DNA of 64,000 bases from the NCBI RefSeq assembly GCF_000471905.2, contig NW_006498527.1, positions 1,143,235 to 1,207,234 of the forward strand. Reading direction: 5' to 3'. Both the position numbers and the translations under genes were made by a program. Numbering within the stretch: the first letter of the stretch is position 1; the number at the start of each line of letters is the position of its first letter. This document shows positions 12,501 to 22,640 of the stretch, piece after piece. The notes beneath the pieces are model-generated. The model saw nothing but the letters and a program-made list of their open reading frames with translations, had not been told where the DNA came from and ran no database searches. The stretch is from Amborella trichopoda (Eukaryota; Streptophyta; Magnoliopsida; Amborellales; Amborellaceae).

Positions 12501-15500
12501 CCACAATTTGGGGATAAGTATGGATATTGAATGTTGGGTACGAGTACCCAATATCAGACTCTTATGAGGTACAGTATATCATCCCTTTTCTTTCTCTCCT
12601 TTTAGTGTGTAGCAAAGTTATTGTTGAATAAAGTCATAACTGAATTCTTTTGTCAATATATTTTACTAATTGCTCACTTTATTCTGTAGGGTACATTCTT
12701 GGGTCAGTAGAAGGACAAGTTGAATTGGAGTTTTTCGCAATGTCTGAAACATCACAAGCCAATAGGTTCGTATTTATTTAATTGAAATTCGCTACATGCC
12801 TTCAACTTAAATTCAATCTGCTACATTCCTGTACTTGATGAAATATTCCTAGACTTGGCATTCCACAAGGAGTGAACTGTTCTACTTTACTGCTGGCTGT
12901 TCTTAAAGTTGTGACCAAGGTCGCAACTGCACCATTGGTGGGATATTTCGTTTTTACATTTTTATTTCTTTCAGTTTGGTTTTCTTTGTAATTTGTTTTC
13001 GGATTGATTTAATATTCCCATGACAGATATGCTTTCCGATGTCATCCAAAGTCTATCAATGGAAGACATCATCTGGTTGCTGTGAATGGGATTGATTTGC
13101 ATCCTAGGTCTGCTCTGTTATCTTCTCTTCAGTTGTATGTTTCTTTATATGGAAATATTTAAGCTCAGTTCACCTTAATATTAGCTTGCAGCTACAATAC
13201 ATTTATCACTGGAGATAATGAAGGATATGCAATTGCTTGGGATGGTAAAAGCAGGAGAAGGCTTTATGAGGTAATCATATTTATAATTGTCATTCATATC
13301 CTTTGTTCCTTGAAATTTTGGTAGCTTCACTTCTTTTTTTATTCTCAATTGATTTTAGATGCTTCTTATACATATGGTTGAATGCTGGACAAATATACAT
13401 AATACTCCTTTACTTGCAATTCATATTTGAACTATTGAAGTCGAATTGTCTTGGGTTTGATCCAAACTAGGGATGTAAAAAGGGCTGATTGGGTATGGGT
13501 CAGCCCTGACCCGATCCTACAAATCCAAGGTTCGACATGGACCCCACCTAGACCTGGTCGGCTCCAGGTCAATTCGACCTCAACCCAACTTGTCGGGTCG
13601 GGTTGGGTAGGTTTGGATCGAGTTCTATTTCTTATTTAAGGAAAATATTTTTATAGGGCTGCATCCCTATCAAAATAAGTAAAGCCTCACCTCAAAACTC
13701 ACCCAAAATTGTATATTGTAATGTATTATCTAAGATTGTCCATTAATATTTTTCAAGCTTTGAATTTCATTGTTGATGTTGGAAATTGATTTTAGATCCA
13801 TCATAGAGATTTCCAATGCCCAAAGTGCTTCTCGGATGCTTTACTTTTTTTCATAAAGTCTAGGACTTACAGAAACTGCATCATTTTTTTAATAAATTCA
13901 TGTTTTATGGCATAAAATGGAAGCTTTTATTAAAACCTAAGGAGTCGGGTGGACACTCCGAAATGTGAATTGCCATAAGCAAAGGTGGTATTTGATGTTT
14001 TAAAAAAAGACAATATAGTTTAAAACATGCTGAGACTCCAATTAAATGCTTTGTCAGAGGGCAACACATTCGGGGTCAAATTCGCCCGTGCATTCCATAT
14101 CATAGAAACACATGTTTTTAATATCATATGCTAGGAATGAAATAGTTCCAAGAGTTAAATCCCTTTTTACAATTATATCGACCCAATAATGCGATAAAAA
14201 ACAAATAAAGTGAACTACCCTTGATTATAACCTCAAGACCTATACATTCGTTTCTAACAAAACAAGACGTACATACATATAAAAGGATATAACATCAAAT
14301 GGGATATCAACCCATATAACTGATCTATGGCAATAATGCTAAACCTACGTCTTTGTCATTTTCAGAAAAAACGGGCTTCAAGCGGGTATTTTAGAGCACA
14401 AATCAATTTCTCTCTTGTTTTTTTTCTCTTTGCTCTTACTCTATCTTAGTACTTGATCAACTTATGAGATATATCCTCTCAAAGAGTACCTATCTCCAGG
14501 AAAAATATGCGAACCCCGTTCTCATCTATTCACCCGGCTTATTATAATTTTTTTCAAATGATAGCCTTCAATCTCTCTTTGATAACCAAAAAATATCATC
14601 TCCATCGTCGATTTCTGGATGATGCTTATACTCTTCCTCACCTTCACGCTGGATCTTCACTTTGTCTTTATCTTCTACGTGAATTTGAATATGTGAGCTG
14701 ATCTTCTAGTTCAAATCAACGGATTTCGTGGATTTGAATTTGAACTCACACTCAAGGCTTCACACGAGTTTAAAATTGTGGTAAATCTCTTAACCCCAAT
14801 CTCAATCACACATAAACTTGAATTTGTGTTTATCATATGTGGTCAACCCTTAACCATACGCGAATTCAAATTCACGCCCATCTGATGTGGCCAACCATCC
14901 CTCTTTTGAACTTTAAATTTGCAGCCTTGCAAGTTAGTCGATGTTTGATGAGAAAAACTAGGACATATCTTCCCTTTTCATTGCTCGTTGGTTCACCTTT
15001 CTCATCATCGTGCTGAATATACTTTATTCACTTGCATAGAATATTTCCACACCTTTTTAAGGGTAATAGGATCGAGGATCCAACGGTCCTCATGTCTTGG
15101 GAAATTCCTCAAATTAAGGGAGAAATTACAATATCAATAGTCGAGTGCTGTTATGTCTGGAACGCATGAGATATGTTCAACGAGCTATCCAACCTTCGAC
15201 TAATATGAAACTTCAAGAAAAGGGTCACAACACTTCGACGTGGTTTCCTGATAGTGTCAATTTGGTCCCGAAGGCATCGATCTTCGGGGTGCCAGCTAGG
15301 GCATATCTGACCTGATGGTGGATACGGACATGGGTTAAGCTAGGTCTAAATATCGCCCAAGTCATATCACCCTTGGACCTTAAGGCACATGAGGCCTTAA
15401 TAGATATATTTTAGGAATTCACCTCAATATATTATGATGAGGTTTCCTTTAAGCCCCATCGGTCAAAACCCCTTTATTTCAACATACGATGGGTCTTTTA

Positions 15501-18439
15501 AAGAATCACAACACATCTCACTTAGAACTCCTCCGCTATCTAATAGAGAGGCATTTATGTGCCAGGGAATATATGCATTCCGGAGTTTCGTCTCAAATAG
15601 AAACGTCTTCATGATCTCTTATCGTTGACTGTAAGTTATAGCACATGTGCATAACCAACAATAAATGCCAATATTAGGGTGTATCCGTTCTTCCACATAT
15701 CGCATGGATAAGCGTACATACAGCTTTAGGAGTATATGTATCCTTAAACTTGTCACAAAAGGAGATGTCTTTACCATTTTATGTCAATCTTGAATATGTT
15801 TAGCTGACGGGCTTTTGGCATTATCAGTCGTGAGTTAGAACCTTTAAGGACTAACTGATGATGCAAGATTCCTTTAAGTATATCAAGCCTTTCATATGAT
15901 GGATCTTGATCATATCATATATTTGCATCACATGGGGTATTTCATTAAGCCTCGTATGAAGCTTGGCTATTATATCAGTATCAAAATGCATCTGGTGCTC
16001 GTATATGACTGAAAACACACCCAACAGCGGGTCGGGCCCGACAAGACCTGATTAGGTCATGGTTGGACCTAAACCCAATCTCACTCGATTCTTGGGTCCA
16101 TACTTCTGGACCCATACCCAACTTGATAGATCCAAAAGATGGACCCGAATTTGAACCTGATTCAGGTCAATCCCACCCAATCGACATCCTTAATCCAAAC
16201 TAGGCAGTTGTCTTATAGGCCCCAAAGTTAGCAGTTTTCTCATCCTAGTTTTGGGCCTATGCAGGAATTTAAATTAAAAACTAAAACAGTTAAAAGATCT
16301 TCCCAACTTGCAAAAGGTTAAGAACTTTCTTAAAAGTCTCAGTCTCATTCCTTGTCTTTCCAATTTTTCTTTAGACTAGCTTGAGGTTAAACTGTTGAAA
16401 AAGTTGCTCAGCTTTTCTTCAATTTTCTTTTATTCTGACTTATAAGTTGAGACCCCCATGAATTGACTTGATTCAAACCACTTGAGTCCACTAATGCCTC
16501 CTTTCTAATCATCACTAGAAATATGTATACACTGTGTATGAGTAGTTTAAGGTAAATTATGAGGTGCGATAGGAATCGATGATTTTGACTCTATATCCAT
16601 CTCATTTGTTTTGTGCCCATGTCATAATTGGTCGAAGGGCACTTTACAATTTCACTCCACAAAATAAAAGTCTTTTTAAACTACTGTTACAATATACTGC
16701 TAAAAATAGTAATGTTTTACAATTTCTATTCTACTAAGATATTGGTCTTACTGACACTGATATGTTGAGTAAGTTTTCCTCTTGAGTAGAAAGCAAAATA
16801 TCGGTATTTCAGATCCTTGTCAAGCACTAATCTTTGAAAATGGGTAAGATTTACCAGTCACTATTTTTTTTCATGCAACCACTTTTTTATTCTCCTAACC
16901 AAAAGTTGCTTGGCGATATGAATTTATGGTCGATTTGGGCTTTTTCTGTTGATGATTAAAGAAATGAGTGGTTGAATCTTCACCTTTTTCCAAAAAGCCG
17001 AGGTTTTCTGGCATAGAGGCAAAATTGGAAAGTGCTCCCCTGCCATTCTAGCATGGATATGGATGGCTCCTCTTTAATCTCCATGGCTCATATAGAGGCT
17101 ATATAAGGTGGCAACGGGTTGGGCCGTGGCGGCTTGAGGGGGCCCGACTTGGACTGGCTGAGCAGGGCTAAAGGGGTTCTGGCCCAAGCTTTGCCCTACT
17201 CTTGGGTTAGGTGGTCTAGCATGGCCTTGTTAATGGGTTGGGTGGATTTGGGCCAAGTCGAAATCATCATCATCACAGAGCCTGTTCCCAACTATTTGGG
17301 GTCAGCGGGCCAAGTCAAAATCAATTTACAAAAAGTATTAAAAAAGATAGCTGGGCTGGACTTGTTTGGACCTTCACCCAAGTTCAGCCCAACACAACCC
17401 TGGGGCCTACATTTCTCGGTCCAAATTTTGTGGCCGGGGCTCGGGCTTTCACCCTTAGGGCTGTGTTAAAATATCGAGTTTTTAAGGGCTCTTTCATGAA
17501 ATGATACATCACATACTGGCTCCTAGGTTTTGCCTTAAAGATAGTTGTGTGCTTGTATATGTTTTTTGTTGTTGTTGTGGAATTAGGGGAATTGATATTC
17601 ATCACAATTTCCAGAGCACTGTAAAAACCGGAATTAAGTGGGGCATTGCAAATTTAAAAAATATTTAAAAACCAGAATTAAGTGGGGCAGTTGCATATTT
17701 AAAAAAATGTTGTATGCTTCGAGAGCGAGAGAGAAGACCTCTATAGAGATTCGATCTATTATTCTTGTCTGTGAAGCCATGAGCTGAGGACTTCAAGTCC
17801 CCACTAGCAATCAGTAACTCAAATAAAAGTAGCTTATGTAAGTGTTGGATTACTAATTGGAAAGGACAGAAATACAATCTGCAATCTGGATCTATATCTT
17901 TAATTAAAAAGTAAATGAAGATTAGAGATGTTAAACCAATTGAGAAAGAATTGTTTTGATTTATTGTTACCAACAAATAATCTGATGAAAGGAACAGGAA
18001 ATGTGTCTAGCATGGATTTGAGATGAACGTAACTTTGTAAAAGCAATGGATCACATCACTAGAATGAGTGCAACCTTGTTACTCGTATGAGGTTTACAGT
18101 CCCTTGAGACATACTACTATATGATATTCTTACAGCTTGAAGGCTAGATGAACCTCTCTATTGCTCAGGTTTTGTACTACTCCTTGAAGTTTCCTTGGAA
18201 AATTTAATGGGCAAACTAGTTTCTTATTGGTCTTTGTCAATGCCCGATCCACCTGATGAATCCACATCAAATAGGGACGTGCTGACTTCTCTTCTTTCAT
18301 AGCAGTTCCCAAAGTTCCCAGCCAGTGTGGCCTCCTTATCTTACAACCATGATGGTGAGATGTTGGCTGTTGCTTCAAGTCATACATACCAAGAAGCAAA
18401 TGAAAAGTGAGTTCTTACTAACCTCATTTACCACCCTTT

Positions 18440-18476
<37 letters not shown>

Positions 18477-18691
18477 GCTGTTTCACATAAGCTCAATATA
18501 TAAGCATCAAAGAAGCATGTGTCTTTGTTGAACATGTGAGTCTGTTAAGGTTTCAAGCATGTATTTTCTTGTTTGTTAACTCATGGCATCTACTGGATTA
18601 TCTATGTCACAGGGAGCTCCCTCCTGAGATATATGTATTTAATGTCGATGATGATTTAGTCAGGCCATTTAGCTCTCGCACTTCCAAGTAA
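3533..18691 (+). CDS. BUB3.3: BUB3.3-type WD40 mitotic checkpoint protein, nine exons
   Basis: The gene encodes a WD40 beta-propeller of the BUB3 family. In plants the BUB3.3 branch acts at kinetochores in the spindle assembly checkpoint and chromosome alignment. Exons read by eye: 3533-3637, 3818-3948, 5541-5623, 9331-9585, 12690-12765, 13027-13107, 13192-13270, 18306-18406, 18613-18691. All introns are GT-AG, phases join without a stop, and the total is 990 nt (329 residues plus TAA), normal for the family. The N terminus has DAISRVRFAPESNNLLVSSW. WD-type blades end LSLYD (37-41), HRYDF (about 78-82), LRFWDTR (118-124), VHMYDLR and AIAWD. YAFRCHPKS and GDNEGY are BUB3-like landmarks. The initiator ATG at 3533 begins MEKGSSK, as BUB3.3 proteins do. 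Introns 2, 3, 4 and 7 are 1.6, 3.7, 3.1 and 5.0 kb, with transposons in 4 and 7. Naming the BUB3.3 subtype rather than BUB3.1/3.2 rests on remembered family features. Confidence 0.93.
4820..4892. repeat. CA-rich imperfect microsatellite in BUB3.3 intron 2
   Basis: Interrupted CA/CACA repeats (acatacacatacacat, then tacacacacacaaacacac). No gene signal is seen in the rest of intron 2. Confidence 0.7.
5624..9330. other. BUB3.3 intron 3, 3.7 kb, no gene inside
   Basis: The donor gtatgt is at 5624 and the acceptor ttttacag ends at 9330. About 6,150-6,900 contains repeated 'gaatcacaattcc'-type motifs that look like old transposon sequence. A short GA run lies near 6,980. About 7,620-8,110 has short open frames with no recognisable domain. 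Confidence 0.5.
9071..9154. repeat. 29-bp tandem repeat, three copies
   Basis: Three copies of a 29-bp unit beginning ttatgggttcagtggacaag start at 9071, 9100 and 9129 in BUB3.3 intron 3. They are essentially identical, and the last copy is truncated. Confidence 0.9.
10481..11303. mobile_element. Non-autonomous hAT-type element in BUB3.3 intron 4
   Basis: The element is bounded by perfect 13-bp terminal inverted repeats, caatgttaaaaaa on the left and ttttttaacattg on the right. The flanks are tctatatg and cctatatg, an 8-bp target duplication with one mismatch, which is the hAT size. Subterminal GC-rich sequence repeats the motif cctaggcg/cctagg on both sides. The interior holds two diverged copies of a roughly 175-bp T-rich block beginning 'aaaaggttag..cattacaatatttgaatta'. 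No transposase is encoded, so it would need a partner element to move. Confidence 0.8.
13468..16192. mobile_element. 2.7-kb hAT-type element in BUB3.3 intron 7
   Basis: The left end reads tagggatgtaaa and the right end gacatcctta, giving short inverted termini (TA-R-GGATGT). Both sides are flanked by the identical 8 bases atccaaac (13460-13467 and 16193-16200), a perfect hAT-size target duplication. The subterminal regions are rich in gggtcggg/gggttggg on the left and cccgac/gacccg on the right, an arrangement seen in many plant hAT elements. The interior shows no transposase. It includes about 200 bp near 13,660-13,870 that resembles sequence at 44,750-45,050, and a block at 14,900-15,950 of unknown origin that reads like retroelement debris. 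Confidence 0.8.
17112..17470. mobile_element. GC-rich transposon fragment in BUB3.3 intron 7
   Basis: An island of ggcccgact/gggcc-rich sequence stands out from the AT-rich intron. It contains a fragment (17,264-17,304) reading atcatcatcatcacagagcc, followed by a cccaactatttgggg motif also found at about 46,690-46,745. The open frames across it are low-complexity and are treated as incidental. Confidence 0.45.
17623..17710. repeat. 44-bp direct duplication
   Basis: Two copies of a unit beginning aaaaacc(g/a)gaattaagtg start at 17623 and 17667, with a few substitutions. Confidence 0.8.
18444..18473. repeat. (CT)n microsatellite in BUB3.3 intron 8
   Basis: An uninterrupted CT run within the short intron between exons 8 and 9. 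Confidence 0.95.
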
Positions 18692-19384
18692 AAGGGAACT
18701 TTGAAACCTGAATGCACTGATAATGGTTAGAGATCTTCTCTTTGGGATTCTCTTCTCACGAAACCTTTATGTGGTTCCCATACACATAATCTCTGTTTGT
18801 TTGGGGACCAACAGTTGTCCGGCCTTGGTCTGATAGTTGGCAGACTACTGGAAATTCTTCTTGTTAGGTTGCAATTAATGTCTGAAATTGTTTTTTGTTT
18901 GCAATCACTTCAATCAAAGCTCAGACGGCTGTCAGTCTAGTCACTGAAGTAATGTGTATAGGGACCAACAAAGCCTGCTTACTTCCCTTGCCAAGTGCTT
19001 CATTTTTTGGATTTCTTTTATTTGTTAGTTATGGCTCCACAACATCATATGTGGTCTACAACCTGCTTTACTGACTTCAGTGGAGAGCTCTCCACCCATT
19101 ACAGGAACTGGAGCTGTAAGGATGGTCCGTACCTTGTGCTTTGATAGAATGGTTCACACTAATCTTCTGTGATTTAATTTAATTTACATGTGTATTAATA
19201 CTAGGATTAAACCCTTGTACAATATGAAAGGATGCGTACATGAAGATAATGGTCTCATCACCTCATTAAGTTGTGCACTATGTTTTGAGAGGGAGAGGGA
19301 GAGAGAGAGAGGGGTCTAAGAAAATGGTTTCAAATAAGTCGGGAAAGGGATGGATGAGAAAAAACATGAGATTGAAATAGCAAA
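18692..19384. other. BUB3.3 3' untranslated/intergenic region
   Basis: This is the region after the BUB3.3 stop. It probably contains the 3' untranslated sequence, but no clear polyadenylation site can be fixed by eye. A short GA-rich run lies at about 19,288-19,312. No other gene is seen. Confidence 0.5.
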
Positions 19385-19617
19385 GGAAAAGTATACAATG
19401 AGACCATTTATCTTTGGTATGAGGTGGTCACAATTAATCTTGACTATTGAATGTGAGATTAGATGACTACATTTATTTCATTGATCAAGTTCAAACTTCA
19501 AAAGAAATTTTTTTGAATTTTGTGACACACCCAAGCTATCAGATTTTACATTGGATGGTTGCAAGTAATTGTGACCTCCTTGTATCAAAAGTAAATTGTC
19601 TCATTGTATATAATCCC
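19385..19617. mobile_element. MITE family R2, copy 1
   Basis: This is a 233-bp foldback-type element. The left end is ggaaaagtatacaatgagac. The right end, ctcattgtatata, is its imperfect inverse. Subterminal parts are also inverted: gaggtggtcacaatta against taattgtgacctcctt. Three related copies lie at 19,773, 28,802 and 50,385. There is no coding capacity and the superfamily is unknown. Confidence 0.8.
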
Positions 19618-19772
19618 AATAGTAGAAGACTTTCTTGATGTCGGTGGGGTTATTTGTGAGATCGGGGAAATGGGTTTTTGAGAGATGGTCTTTTGTCTTA
19701 AATGTGGGCACCATGAACATTTGGTGTGTTTGCAAAAATACGCAACTCTTCTATTTTATGTGATATTTATAT

Positions 19773-20000
19773 GGAAATGTGTATGATTAGATCATTTACT
19801 TTTTTTGCAAAGAGGTCACAACTACTATTGATCATGAGATGTGAAATCGTTTGGTTGAGAATGTGTCATTTACCTAGGCACAATATCAAAAACAAAATTT
19901 TTTGAATATTATGACACTTCAATCCATTGAATTTTACATTCAAAATGGTTAACAATGATTGTGACCTTGCACAAAAAATAAATAGTCTGATGGTATATGG
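19773..20000. mobile_element. MITE family R2, copy 2
   Basis: A diverged copy of the same family 156 bp downstream of copy 1, in the same orientation. It keeps the landmarks aagaggtcacaac near the left end and gattgtgaccttg near the right end, and the internal attttacatt..aatggtt segment. The ends are weathered. Confidence 0.65.
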
Positions 20001-20163
20001 TTTGCAACAATGTGCAGCTCCTTGCATTTTATGGGATTGGATACAACAAGAGTACTTTCATACACAGATGTCACCAAGAGCCCAGGCCCTTGGATGTTGG
20101 ATGTAAAACTAGATGGTTGGTGTTAGATGTTTGATAAAAATATTTTCAAAATTGAGTATAATT

Positions 20164-20791
20164 TATAACTGGACACGTTTAAGCATGTAGTCATGCCTGC
20201 ACATGTAGAAATGCGGGCTTGGCAATAAATATATATTTTAAATGCAATTTCATTGTAATTTTAGAAAATATATAATCTTTAACATGGAGATCATGAATAT
20301 GAATAAATAAATAAATTTTAAAAACTAAAAATAATAATTATATTAAAAAAACATTTAGAGCGATAGTTACGATTGTTTTTAGATGGACCATCCATTTGTA
20401 TAAATCTTTAAGATGGATGCTTTAAACCTCTAGACCGTATATTGTACCAATGCGGTCCAGCCCGCATGAAACAATTGTTCTTTATAGTACGGAAAATTGT
20501 TTCATGCAGGTTGGACAGCATTTCTACAATATGCGATCTGGAGGTATAAAGCATCCATTTTAAAGATGGATGCAAGTAGGTGATCCATCTAAAAACAAGT
20601 GTAACTAACGGTTAAAATGTTTTCTTAATATAGTTTTTTTTTTTTTTTCAAATTTCATATTCATGATCTCTATGTTAAAGATTATATATTCTTTCAAAAT
20701 TACAATCAAATTATATTTAAAAAATATATTTATTTCCAAGCCTGCATTTCTACAATATGTGGGTTGGCTGCATAGAAACCGTGTCGTTATA
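20164..20791. mobile_element. 628-bp foldback element, family R3 (complete)
   Basis: A near-complete palindrome with arms of about 300 bp meets near 20,478. Matching landmarks on the two arms include aatgcgggcttgg/ccaagcctgcattt, catggagatcatgaat/attcatgatctctatg, gtttttagatggacc/ggtgatccatctaaaaac and gcatgaaacaattgtt/aattgtttcatgc. It has no coding capacity. A transcript across it would fold into a long hairpin. One half of the same family occurs at 38,641. Confidence 0.85.
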
Positions 20792-21179
20792 GTAGAGCCC
20801 CCGGTCACCTGATGTTAGAAATGATTATAACATTTTTAGGCAAAAAAAAAGGGTGAAAAAGTATTTCTATTATATACTTTTCCTTTTATTGGGAAATTAA
20901 GGGTGTTTGTGAACTTTTTTGTTCTAGAGATAAATGATCTTGTGTTCCTTTTGTTGCAACGAGTATACACATGTAGGACAATGTTGTAATATTTGTCAAT
21001 CATCTTGCGCAATTTGAAAGAAGTGGCTTGGTAGAATTTGAGGCCACAAAATTTAAATTTATTTCTTTTTGTTTTTTAATTGCAAGAAATTTTACTTTAG
21101 ATGTCACAAATAAAGTAAAGTAAGCCTACAAGGATCTTAATAACTTATTGCCAAATAAACTTTATTCATACTGGTCACT

Positions 21180-22640
21180 CAATAATTTTCGGAAGCATAA
21201 ATGAGACAAGAACAATTGAAAATAAAATTAAACAACTGAGGGAATAAATAAATAACTGAGGGAAGATTTAATGACTTTTGCCTAGGGTTACGCCTATAGG
21301 GCTTAGCACACCCGATCACTTGACTAATGATGCACTTGATCTTAGAACGTGTTGAATCCACCAATTTGAACTAAAAAATACCTCTGTGAAACTTTATTTG
21401 AAACTTATAGAGTGAGAGAGTTAGGGTTAGAATTAGAGTTTCACAAAAAAACCTTTTTTTTTCACATGGGGCATGTGAAGATGGCATGTCCTATAAAATA
21501 AAAAATTAGAGTTGGGCGGTCTCTCTACCTTGCGAGGTAGGTGGTGGGTGGCGTACCACCTATACCATCTTTCAAAGAAGAGAGAGGAGTTAGAAAGACA
21601 TAGATGAGAGAATAGAAAGTTGTGTGCAGGAGAGAGAGTGGAGAAAGAGAAGTCTGAAAGGTGTGTGGAGAATACAAGGGCAAACCAGCTTTTATATAGG
21701 CCTCAAGGGCCTTGGGGAGTCCCACTCATATTATGATTCAACATTATCTAGAATATTTAGGTAATATGGGAGGTGAGAGAGAAAATTAATCTAAGCTATC
21801 AATCTCTAGAATCAATCATCATGATTTATAGAAGATATTTCGGAATCTTGTCCCTTGATATTTAACACATTATTCACTTACTAGCTTTATCCAGATCCGT
21901 GACCAATTGAACATATTTTCTAGAATAATTTAGGATAATCTATAATTCCTTTTGTCTCACAAAGAGATGATGAAAAATTCAAATTAATTTAAAGGATGTA
22001 GTTTGCATTAGGTTGCAACCTTAAACCATCAAAATAAGACGCACCTCTAAATTTTATCTTAAGATGTAATTTTGGAATAAAAAATTATGAGGATGACATG
22101 AAAATCTATTTTCATCTCTAACTTAAAATTTTAAGTTACAAATTTTTTTCAAATCAAATAAATCTATAAATCTATGAAAATATTGAAAATAGATGATTCT
22201 GAAAATATATTGCAAACATCTATATATCTTGATGTCGAGATTATCGATTAGTTCTATCATCAAAACAGCCTTTTTTGATAAATTTTTGAGGTGCACCTTA
22301 ATTCTATAGTTTAAGGTTGCAACCTTACATAAACTTTTTCCTAATTTAGATTGGGCAAATATTATTTAGTATTTACATCCCAAAAAAATATCCAGTAAAT
22401 GATTTCTCTAAAAAAATATTTTGAGATAAACAACTAGGATATTTCTAATTTTATTAAAAACTCAATTAAAAATAAAAATCCTGTGTGGCCCATGTAGACC
22501 CCACGAGCGACCTCATGTGGCTCCACATGTGTGGGGACTGGGCCCTTAGCCCCTCTACATGGGTCCCACCCAATTGTAATCTAAAATACCTCCAGATTTG
22601 TAAAATTACGGAAATACCTTTTAATGGTTTTTTATGCAAA
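21180..22640. mobile_element. Retroelement-like sequence related to 35,290-36,640
   Basis: This stretch shares its order of features with 35,290-36,640: a 'gagcttagcacacc'-type motif, then GA-rich sequence, then about 500 bp of AT-rich sequence with 'gagctatcaat', then a 'ccccac..catgtgg..gtcccacccaatt' block. The two are diverged, and neither shows an open frame. An LTR of an unidentified retroelement is the likeliest explanation, but no ends were found. An R1 MITE (22,001-22,334) is nested within it. Confidence 0.35.
22001..22334. mobile_element. MITE family R1, best-preserved copy
   Basis: This 334-bp element has terminal inverted repeats of about 47 bp at roughly 80 percent identity by eye. 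Left starts gtttgcattaggttgcaacc; right ends ggttgcaaccttacataaac. Each end carries a short palindrome, aaggttgcaacctt (complete at 22,313-22,326). Next inward come cgcacctc on the left and gaggtgcacc on the right. There is no coding capacity. Confidence 0.75.
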
